Positions 56,130 to 64,000 of a stretch of DNA of 64,000 nucleotides are shown here, one piece after another. The translations under genes and the position numbers were made by a program. Under the pieces are notes generated by a model. It was not told the DNA's origin. It was given only the letters and a program-made list of their open reading frames with translations, and searched no databases. This DNA is from Aureobasidium sp. EXF-3400. Taxonomy: Eukaryota > Ascomycota > Dothideomycetes > Dothideales > Saccotheciaceae. The first letter of the stretch is position 1, and each line of letters begins with the position of its first letter. The stretch is from contig SWBL01000004.1 of the NCBI GenBank assembly GCA_024195585.1, positions 186,001 to 250,000 of the forward strand, read 5' to 3'.

Positions 56130-57747
56130 GACGGCTCGCAATCAGCTGGTTCGGTTGCAAAGATTGAATGGCCTATAGAGAAGCGGCCTGTTGCAAAAGC
56201 TGACGGCGAAGGTTGAGGAGGATAGATAATGCGCTGGTGACACAAGAGATGCGCGCCTTGTCAAGCTTGCAGGAGAGGCAGGACAGCGAATGGCAGCTTG
56301 CACAGGCCAGTTTCAAGTTCGTGCGGTGGCTTGCGTGTGTGGCTGACGATGATCCTTCTGATCGTTGACAACACGGGTCTGGATCGGTGGCAGGGTGCTC
56401 AAGAGTAAGTTTGTACAGGAACAGGCTGTCTGGCGGGCACAGCTGCTTTGATTTAAATACGAGAGGACGAATGCGAATCAGTAATACATAACCTGCTGCA
56501 ACAAAGACAGCCAGGCAGACAGGGAAACACCTGGGTTGCGACGCTAGAAAGCTCGCAAGGGACGTCATTGGAGTTCACGCGGAGAGCACGTACTCGTTCT
56601 CTGCCAAAAGCTAAAATCCTTGGTGGGATTTCATATGGGACGGCTGGTCATCATCTGGGAGAGCGCAATACTGCTCTGTCGGACATGTACGGCCGAGAGG
56701 TATTTGGAAAAGATGTGCAAAGCTCGTCAAAGTAGGCATTGATGTGGTGTCTTGGAAGAAAGGCCTTGTTAGCATGCTGGTCGCGTGCAAGCAATTTTGG
56801 AAAATTCATAAGCCATGCATAATTGCTAGATATGTTACATAAGAAGGTCTCAGGTGTTGTCTATTCAGTTCTCACCGCCAACGGAAGCTTAATCACGATA
56901 TACCTCTCTGTCTACAGTACAATCAAAGGCAGTGGGACATCAATGGTCTTGTAAATTATGACTGTCTCAGCAGCGTGTCAATTGGAGGACTTTTCATTTC
57001 ATCATGCCATTCTAATTTCTGACTACAGATGACATACGTGTCTTTGTCTTGGCATGTCGCGAACTTGCAAGCAACTTGGAAGCACGAGATTGGAACGCGT
57101 AGTGCAGCTATACTATACCTTTTGCTCTGGAATTTTTCGAAGTGTCCGGTCGTGGTAAAAGGGAGCATGCTGTCTTTCTCCTTGCAGCCTTGCTCAATCG
57201 AAGTATTGGATGTGGAGCTTCTGCTGTGTAACCGTTGTCAATCCAGAGCTGTGCCGTTTTGGACCTTCTCGAAGGAGTAGCAAATAGTGCCATGAATAGT
57301 GGCAGTTGTGAGTAGTAGCGAGGGGAACGAGATCAATTGGCCCCAAAAGCACAGCTGCCAACTCTCGCTCCTTCCTTTCCCTTCCCTTCATACATTTTTA
57401 TCTTTTGGTCGTCGAGGATAGAAAGCTTGAAGTTTGGCTGAGTGGTGTTGTTCTCTGGTCCAAATTGCTTCTGTCGTCACGCGCCCCCTCATTATCTCAT
57501 TGGCCGTCGGTCGCAGTTCCCCCTCAATACCCTGAACAAAGTCACTACCCACCAGAGCACCCGATTACTGGCATCGCATTGCAGCATCGCATCAGCTCCA
57601 TCACGTCTCCAGTCAATCGAAGGTGACAGCTGCATCGAAACAAAGAACCCCACCGCGGCAGTGTAGCTCCACGTCTGCGGGCTCCTGCACAAACGTCCCG
57701 ACCCAAGCTCTCCCCAAGCTCTCAAGTACCTCTACCGATCTACAACA
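56130..57747. other. Intergenic region, no supported gene
   Basis: About 1.6 kb of divergent promoter space. Above the PKA regulatory subunit a pyrimidine-rich run (CTCGCTCCTTCCTTTCCCTT) at about 57363 and a long leader are seen. That is common for this gene in fungi. No coding signal is supported. Confidence 0.5.
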
Positions 57748-59241
57748 ATGGCTCTTCCCGCCGACTACAAGCACGAGATAGAAACTCTCGAACGTGAAGT
57801 CCTGCAGAACAAGCCTACCGACGTCCTGCAGTTCTGCGCAAACCACTTCCTTCGTCGACTAGAGTCTCAGCGACACGAGTTCCTGCTGAGCGCACAGCAT
57901 TCCACCAAAACAATGGCCGAGAACAACTTCCCAGGCAGCAACCCTTTCCACCACGTCCAGCAGCCTGGAATGCAGCGTCTGGAAGAAGAAGATGAGATGG
58001 ATACCTTCGCCTCGCCCACTGCAGCTTCTTTCCCCAACAACGCCATGAACCGCGACGCATCTCCTTTTGCTGCGAATGCGAACCCCTTCGGTGCCAACGC
58101 CAGCTCCTCCAGTAGTCCCTTCGCCCAGTCTCAAAGCGTCGACCCTTCAGCTCAGCACAATGATAGCTCCATGGGCGGCTTCAACTTCGGTTTTGGCGGC
58201 GCTCAGAGCACTGGTTCCCGCGATCAGAATGCCAGTGCTGGCGGAAACAGTCAACAATTGGACGTGCCACAAAACTTCCCCAACAACTACAACATGGGCC
58301 GTCGTGTGTCCGTCTCTGCTGAAGTTCTGGCACCCTCAGGAACAGATGACTCGGACTGGAAGCCCCCAACCTACCCCAAGACTCAAGAACAACTCAGCCG
58401 CCTGCGTGCTGCTGTCTCACGTAACTTCCTCTTCTCCCACCTGGATGATGAGCAGACCGAGCAAGTCTTGGGTGCTCTACAAGAACGTAAGATTCCTTCA
58501 AAGGACATCAAGGTCATCGCTCAAGGAGACGTTGGTGACTACTTCTACGTTGTCGAAACTGGCAGCTTCGACATTTACGTCTCGCCAACTGGCAAGATCG
58601 AGCCCGGTGTCAATGGCATGGGCAACAAGGTCGCATCCTGCGGCCCTGGTACCTCATTTGGTGAACTTGCCTTGATGTACAACGCTCCCCGTGCTGCGAC
58701 TGTCAACAGCACCGAGCCTAGTGTCATCTGGCAACTCGACCGTATCACCTTCCGTCGCATTCTGATGGACAGTGCATTCCAGCGCCGCCGCATGTACGAG
58801 TCTTTCCTTGACAGCGTACCTCTCCTCAACACCCTTACCCCATACGAACGCAGCAAGATTGCCGACGCACTCGAAACGCAAAAGATGCCTGCAGGAAGCA
58901 CAATCATTCGTGAGGGTGATGTTGGTGACCACTTCTATATGCTTGAGTCAGGCACTGCTGCCGTTTACAAGTCTGGAGTAGAGAAATCGCTCAAGACGTA
59001 CAACAAGGGCGATTACTTCGGCGAGCTGGCCTTGCTGGATGACAAGCCTCGTGCCGCATCTGTGGTCGCGGAAACAGAGATCAAGGTGGCCATGTTGGGC
59101 AAGAATGGTTTCCAGCGTCTTCTAGGCCCCGTTGAGAGCATCATGCGTCGTGATGATCCCAGCAAGCGTGCAGGCTCAGCTCAACCTTCTTCCTCTGCAG
59201 GTCTTTTCTCTGACAGTGTCAACCCCTTCGCATCGTCCTGA
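57748..59241 (+). CDS. cAMP-dependent protein kinase regulatory subunit
   Basis: Binds and inhibits the PKA catalytic subunit until cAMP is present. Intronless in this window, 497 residues. The N-terminal dimerisation/docking helix pair reads YKHEIETLEREVLQNKPTDVLQ in part, followed by FCANHFLRRLESQR. A long Asn/Ser/Pro-rich linker holds the inhibitor site GRRVSVSAE, a substrate-type RRVS as in type II subunits. Two cyclic-nucleotide-binding domains follow, with phosphate-binding cassettes FGELALMYNAPRAATV and FGELALLDDKPRAASV, each with the Glu and Arg needed for cAMP. The linker is longer than in yeast Bcy1, as is usual for filamentous ascomycetes. Confidence 0.96.
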   Translation: MALPADYKHEIETLEREVLQNKPTDVLQFCANHFLRRLESQRHEFLLSAQHSTKTMAENNFPGSNPFHHVQQPGMQRLEEEDEMDTFASPTAASFPNNAMNRDASPFAANANPFGANASSSSSPFAQSQSVDPSAQHNDSSMGGFNFGFGGAQSTGSRDQNASAGGNSQQLDVPQNFPNNYNMGRRVSVSAEVLAPSGTDDSDWKPPTYPKTQEQLSRLRAAVSRNFLFSHLDDEQTEQVLGALQERKIPSKDIKVIAQGDVGDYFYVVETGSFDIYVSPTGKIEPGVNGMGNKVASCGPGTSFGELALMYNAPRAATVNSTEPSVIWQLDRITFRRILMDSAFQRRRMYESFLDSVPLLNTLTPYERSKIADALETQKMPAGSTIIREGDVGDHFYMLESGTAAVYKSGVEKSLKTYNKGDYFGELALLDDKPRAASVVAETEIKVAMLGKNGFQRLLGPVESIMRRDDPSKRAGSAQPSSSAGLFSDSVNPFASS

Positions 59242-59817
59242 AAAGCCGGGGAGCATGGTGTGCACTTGTCTAAGCGACAACGATTGAGTTGATATCACTA
59301 GGCAAGAACTCAAGGCGCCATGGGTCCCGTTTAGTATTTCTCATGTCTCATTTCTAGAGCTAGTCGAGTGACTGACGAACAGTCGTCGTCCTCATGTATT
59401 CCTTGTTTTAGCTTAGGTTTCAGTAACAAGATACTGCTTTGAACTACAGAACGTTTCAAAAATGTCACTGAAAGATGCCATTCTTCGTCATGATCGAGAA
59501 ATCGCACTATCACGTCCCGCAACCCTATCTTTTGCGTGGAGGTGGAGATGCTTGTTGCTGGATAAGCTCATGCGTGCCGACGCCGCTGCGTCATTTAATC
59601 GTAACTAACGGGGCAGGGATCGACTGCTCCCGTCTTCCGGTTTTGCTAGTTGATTGAAACCTTAAGAAGCTCTCTGTCCTACTTCACATCTTGCACGCAA
59701 ACATTGTTCTCACGACTCACGAAACACTTTCTTATCACTGGTCATAGCTCTCAGCTCAATTTTCATCTTTCTCCAAAAGGCCAATCCCCACGACACCAAG
59801 CTCTACCCTTCTTCACA
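59242..59817. other. Intergenic region, no supported gene
   Basis: 3' region of the PKA gene and promoter of the small Cys-rich gene. Nothing else is seen. Confidence 0.5.
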
Positions 59818-60100
59818 ATGGATTGTCTTCCTATCCCCTTCATCTGCTTCCAGTGCGGTACGTCAATCTGCCATTCCGCGATAGTGATCTACCTTCTAAC
59901 GATAATGAAGGTACCGACCAGAACCCTTGCCACTGCAAAGTTGTTGGCCCTACCATCGGTTTCGCCAGCGCCATCGTTCTCGCCGTAAGAAATGTGCCTG
60001 CGTCTCGAACACACCATCAATTCTAATCACAAAACAGGTTGTCTGCTGGCCTGCCTCTCTGTTCTGTGGCTGCTGTGCAACTGAAACCGGCAAGAAGTAA
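59818..60100 (+). CDS. Cysteine-rich 58-residue membrane peptide
   Basis: Found only by splicing: exons 59818-59857, 59911-59984 and 60038-60100 with two 53-nt introns. The first has a TCTAAC branch site. Total coding length is 177 nt, an exact multiple of three, ending TAA. The peptide begins MDCLPIPFICFQCGTDQNPC. It has a central hydrophobic helix (GPTIGFASAIVLAVVCWPAS) and ends with LFCGCCATETGKK. Eight Cys cluster on both sides of the helix, which suggests a small membrane protein with metal-binding or acylated cysteines. It recalls short CYSTM-like or Pmp3-like peptides but matches neither clearly. Confidence 0.65.
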
Positions 60101-60840
60101 TAAACACCGGAACACATGCATACTGTGAATATCCTAGCTAACGCGTAAATTACAGGATGCTTGCTACACCAGCAGATCTCAGTGGCCAAATCGGCAATGC
60201 TATACCGTTCTAGTGTGCTCTCTCTTCAATTCGACGTTTCCCTGTGGGCTGTTTTCATTACGAGCTGGCGATGATGGCGTTTATCAACCTGGGTTTCTGG
60301 TTCAGCTGTGTTAAGCATGGCTTGGGGTGTTAGTAATTAGACCGTTCGAAGATGGCGGCAAAGTATCAAGGTGTACATGCTGTTATCCCAAACTTTACTA
60401 AAGAATTTTTCTGAAGTTCGTCACGGTGCTGGCGAGGCGTGCGTGACAACTCGAGAGACAAGCTCAGCCGTTCGGGTGTTAGAAACCATCGATTCTTCTA
60501 TGTCCACAGCTCCAACTCACAACTTACATTTCCGCAGCAGCCTTTTCACATCTCTGAGCATTAAAATCAACCCACCTCGATTTCTCTTACTCGACAATTC
60601 CATTTTCACACGCGTCGCTTTCACATCGCCGGCGCACCTTAACTTCCACACATTGAATGGACACCACAACGCGTTTTCCACACATCTTTGTTGGTCCTTG
60701 AGCTTGGTCGTCAACAGATAGAGACAGAGGGCCACATCGACGCGTCTGTCGATGCTGTTCAAACGCGTTGATCAAGCAAGATTGTGCACCGCACAACTCA
60801 TAATTCTGGACATCATCCATATTCGCTTCAGTTATGCAAC
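60101..60840. other. Intergenic region, no supported gene
   Basis: About 740 bp. Frames around 60371-60721 and 60517-60850 are open but have no domain or splice support. It presumably holds the promoter of the next gene. Confidence 0.5.
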
Positions 60841-63690
60841 ATGAACTCATCTGCCACCTTCGCTTCTGGTGATGAACGGTCTTTGCAAAACCTCTTCTTC
60901 AGCAAACTTGGAAATTACTTCGATCGACCTGACTGGTGGGAAGAAGGCGCTGAAACTCTCAAAGCGTTCTTTGATGGGGACACGCCGCACACAGATACGA
61001 CTGATCAGCGCTTAGAAGATCTCTTGGATCTTCTTGAGCCTTCGAAAGTATGCGAAGAGCCATCAAGATCAAGCAATGCCGGCGTCAAACTCAGCGGCTC
61101 AGCGGAGAACACCACAGATTCCTCTGCTTTCCAACAAGAGCAGAAGTACGACCTCAGGCATAGTGGAAATCAGTCTATTGAGCCGAGCAGCAACGACAAC
61201 CAACTTCGAGCAGAGGCTGTGAGTCTCAGCAACGACTTGTCCCCAGCCACCAATTCAGTCCATTTTGAATCTGTGGAGAACGGAGTCGCGCCTGCCATCA
61301 CAAAGGACACTCAAGATTCCCAGTCTCATTCAGAGGACCTTGCCCTCAAGAACCTGCTTTCAATCCCGGACATCAACACCAGTAGCGATGCCATCAACAC
61401 GTCGTCACCTTTGTTTACTGGCACAACCACGAGTACCAGGCAGACTAGTCCCCAGCCCGGCTCGAGTACTCGAGCGTCTTCCATCCTCGCAGATCCGGCA
61501 GTCAGCTTCTATCCGTCTCTTGAGAAAGAGACAATTGCACCTTCCCCACCAGAAGCACCCAAGCTTGGCTCTTCTGCTCGCAATGCCACAGATGACCACA
61601 GTGAAGACTTACCATCTGAACTCACCAAACGAAACAACAACACTGCTTTGACAGACTCAACTGCTCCAGTTGAGGATGGTGTCGCTTCCGCTACCTTCGA
61701 TCACATTTACAACGGAACCTTTACCGAGCATAGCGCTAACTCGGAAGGACTTACGACAGTGTCAGAGAATGATCCAACAGGCCTTCAAGCTGTCAAGGAT
61801 GAAATCTCAGATGAAAATGGACTGCCGAAAGACATCGACCCAAGCATACTCAGTCAAGAAGATGATGACACTGTCGTGCATGATCCCTCTGCTGCAGCAA
61901 CCTCATTCTTCACACCCAATCCGTATTCTGACATCCCCTTCGGCTCAGACACAGTCAGTGAAGAAGATGATGTCTCTATCGTGCATGATCCCTCTGCAGC
62001 AACCTCATTCTTCCCACCCAATCCATACTCCGACGTCCATTTCAACTCCAGCTTCTACGCTGCGCCTACGTCTACAGCTTCTAAGGAAGAGCCCAGCGAT
62101 GAAAAGCATGAGCATATTGATGACTCGTCCGGCGACTCGACTCTGACTTCTTTGGCTTCCGGTGATGAACAGATGCCCGAAATTCAGCTCGTCAATCAAG
62201 TCAAAGGTCGCGAGGGATATACACCATCTCCTCCACCCATATCCCCATTGACTCCTCCACCACCATACTTCACCGACACCACACATGCCAATGCAGATGT
62301 GATGGGCGGAGTTGACCCAAAGAAAGATGGTGACACTATTCCAGTAGCAACCGCATCGACCCTGAACCCGCCCATTGCTAGGCTCGGCGATGTTACACTC
62401 AAGCAACACGCTGTTGATGACAAATTACAAAATAACAAAGGCTTAGACACAGCCAATGAAGTTGTTGACGAGCCCGCTACAAAAACTTCGTCAGATTCTC
62501 TGACTCTTGTCGCAAAGCGCAAGCAAGAGCACCCCCATGCAGATGAGCCGGCGCAGAAGAGACGTCTCGCGCCAATTACAGAAGACGAACACCAACCAGG
62601 GATCAATACCGAGACAGTCTTGACATCTGAAGAAGAGACGATCAAAAGCAAATCGGAGAGGCCAGTACGGAAAGGCAAGAACAAAGCGACCTCCAGATCT
62701 GCACAACGCGATTCGCCTGACGAACTCGCTCCGACCTCACCGGAAGAGCTTGCTGATTCTTCCGCACTAAATCCCTTCAGTTTGAACAGAGAGCTCCAGA
62801 AGATTGGAAAGACCGAACTCGACAGATCGACAACCAGTCGCTCGCGTACTAAGAAACCCGTCAATAGTTCTGCTCCTCTCAGAAAGCTTGTAGGTTTCGA
62901 GAGGGATACAAGGGGAGGGGTTGGCCGCAGAGAGCTGGCAGGACTCCTTGCAGCTTCACCACCACGAAAAGCTGTAGAAAAAGAAAAATTGGACGTTGAT
63001 GGAAGACTGCGTAGTCAATCTCAGACTCCCGCACCTGCTTCCACTTCTAGTACTGTCACTGCCGCACAGACGACCATTACAGCCGAGACTATCGAGACAA
63101 ACGAGACAAGCACGCCTACTCAATCGAAGAGCAATAGACCTCCAGGTGCCCACCCTATGAGTGCTCAAGAACTGAGAGACCTAGGCAATACTCCAATCTT
63201 AGAGTCGAGAACGAGAACAAGGACCGCAACCGTCGAGCCTGCCTCAGAATCTACCACCCAAGACACAGCCAAACCCGGACCAAAGCGTACCAAATCTGCC
63301 ATCAGCAACGCAGAAGTTGAACGTCTGGGTATTGTCGAGGTGAAAGAAAGCAGAACCAGGAACTCGACAGCAGAGCCCACTCCTGTGCCCACACCCGCAC
63401 CAACTCCTGCAAAGCGTGCCAAAAAGCCAGTCGCGAAACCAGTTGCACAAATCAGTAGTAAACCTAGTCCTTTCGCTCTGGTATCGAAGTCCAAAGGTAC
63501 TCCCAAAATCAAGGCACCTGCAAAGACAAAGAAGAAGGCAGCCAAGCCTGAACAAAAGCAAGAAAGTCCTGTTGGAAAGCAAACCAAGACGATGGCAAAG
63601 AGAAAGCGTGAAGAGGATGGTGAAGAGGTTGAAGGAGGAGTCACAAGAGCTAGTAAGAGGGTCGCTGGAGGAGAGCCTGAGAGACAGTGA
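60841..63690 (+). CDS. Large disordered protein of unknown function, probably nuclear
   Basis: Intronless, 949 residues from the ATG at 60841 (MNSSATFASGDERSLQNLFF). A short N-terminal helical part (NYFDRPDWWEEGAETLKAFF) may be the only folded segment. The long Ser/Thr/Asp-rich middle includes two units of the type VHDPSAA-TSFF-PNPYSD. The C-terminal third is basic. It carries SLNRELQKIGKTELDRST-type, SAQELRDLGNTPILESRTRT-type and NAEVERLGIVEVKESRTRN-type segments, and ends in Lys/Ala/Pro runs with KRKREED. These short related motifs followed by basic stretches suggest repeated interaction sites. KRK clusters suggest nuclear location. I recognise no family. Confidence 0.75.
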   Translation: MNSSATFASGDERSLQNLFFSKLGNYFDRPDWWEEGAETLKAFFDGDTPHTDTTDQRLEDLLDLLEPSKVCEEPSRSSNAGVKLSGSAENTTDSSAFQQEQKYDLRHSGNQSIEPSSNDNQLRAEAVSLSNDLSPATNSVHFESVENGVAPAITKDTQDSQSHSEDLALKNLLSIPDINTSSDAINTSSPLFTGTTTSTRQTSPQPGSSTRASSILADPAVSFYPSLEKETIAPSPPEAPKLGSSARNATDDHSEDLPSELTKRNNNTALTDSTAPVEDGVASATFDHIYNGTFTEHSANSEGLTTVSENDPTGLQAVKDEISDENGLPKDIDPSILSQEDDDTVVHDPSAAATSFFTPNPYSDIPFGSDTVSEEDDVSIVHDPSAATSFFPPNPYSDVHFNSSFYAAPTSTASKEEPSDEKHEHIDDSSGDSTLTSLASGDEQMPEIQLVNQVKGREGYTPSPPPISPLTPPPPYFTDTTHANADVMGGVDPKKDGDTIPVATASTLNPPIARLGDVTLKQHAVDDKLQNNKGLDTANEVVDEPATKTSSDSLTLVAKRKQEHPHADEPAQKRRLAPITEDEHQPGINTETVLTSEEETIKSKSERPVRKGKNKATSRSAQRDSPDELAPTSPEELADSSALNPFSLNRELQKIGKTELDRSTTSRSRTKKPVNSSAPLRKLVGFERDTRGGVGRRELAGLLAASPPRKAVEKEKLDVDGRLRSQSQTPAPASTSSTVTAAQTTITAETIETNETSTPTQSKSNRPPGAHPMSAQELRDLGNTPILESRTRTRTATVEPASESTTQDTAKPGPKRTKSAISNAEVERLGIVEVKESRTRNSTAEPTPVPTPAPTPAKRAKKPVAKPVAQISSKPSPFALVSKSKGTPKIKAPAKTKKKAAKPEQKQESPVGKQTKTMAKRKREEDGEEVEGGVTRASKRVAGGEPERQ

Positions 63691-64000
63691 TACTCATGCG
63701 AGGATGCTGGACAGATCTTGCTTTGCTTCAAAGGAAGGTTGCTTTGGAGAAGATCATACCAGATGAAAGAGATACGAGGTCCAGAAAGGAGATGAATGGC
63801 ACACTGGCTTTTGGGCAATACATGGTGCATCGAAAGACTCGTCAATTCTTGCAGTGCTTGACTCTATTTCAGGCATTCTGGCAGTTGCTCGTGCTTTGCT
63901 ATCTGCTACCAGTTTCCTTTTCGATAGTTCTCAGCAGAGCTGGCAAACAAGTAGCCCTAATACAGTACACGATGACAGAAAAGAATCTGAGACTGAAATA
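63691..64000. other. 3' region at the window end, no supported gene
   Basis: Downstream of the last gene; an open frame on the minus strand (63165-63845) is the shadow of the large disordered protein. Confidence 0.5.

Overview
The window looks like a chromosomal segment from a filamentous ascomycete (Pezizomycotina). Genes are split by many short introns of about 47 to 70 nt with GT...AG ends and CTAAC-like branch sites. Gene content is typical of that group: a highly reducing polyketide synthase (PKS), a bZIP-ankyrin regulator, an FSH-type hydrolase, GT69 and GT17 glycosyltransferases, and a CBM48/Crp1-like protein. A Dothideomycete is plausible, but this is inference and I cannot name a species.

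Left part (1-11250). The 5' end of a GAF-domain sensor kinase-like gene runs off the window start. It is followed by what looks like a small rhamnogalacturonan-I catabolic set: a secreted PL4 rhamnogalacturonan lyase, an MFS transporter of the anion:cation symporter type, and a GH105 unsaturated rhamnogalacturonyl hydrolase with no signal peptide. The transporter and hydrolase are divergent, and their shared promoter has a TCCNCCAAT-type element. A secreted GH15 glucoamylase with an N-terminal starch-binding (CBM21-like) domain follows.

Central part (11845-39169). This is a polyketide biosynthetic gene cluster. It holds an HR-PKS of the LovB / PKS-NRPS clade (KS-AT-DH-MT-inactive ER-KR-ACP, no NRPS module), a LovC-like trans-enoyl reductase, and a CYP52-like P450. 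It also holds an unknown conserved protein, a ToxE-like bANK transcription factor, a DUF1479 2OG-Fe(II) dioxygenase, a DHA-type MFS exporter and a GT1 UDP-glycosyltransferase. A small coiled-coil protein, a LovG-like FSH hydrolase and a DUF7702-like membrane protein complete it. Together they suggest a reduced, C-methylated polyketide that is released by the hydrolase, oxidised, glycosylated and exported. The promoters of most of these genes share a TGTCAG/CTGACA element, often as inverted repeats. That element is a candidate operator for the bANK regulator. The PKS and the membrane protein each appear to lack one nucleotide, which breaks the reading frame. Either the assembly has homopolymer errors or the cluster is starting to decay.

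Right part (40047-64000). These look like housekeeping or general genes: GT69 mannosyltransferase-like and GT17-like glycosyltransferases, a Myb/SANT-like protein, the iron-sulfur assembly factor Cia1, and a small secreted protein with Kex2 sites. Next come a neutral ceramidase, an OTU deubiquitinase and a CBM48 protein with a long seven-fold repeat region. The window ends with the PKA regulatory subunit, a 58-residue Cys-rich membrane peptide found by splicing, and a large disordered protein of unknown function.

All exon boundaries were read by eye from frame continuity and splice consensus. No database search was possible.
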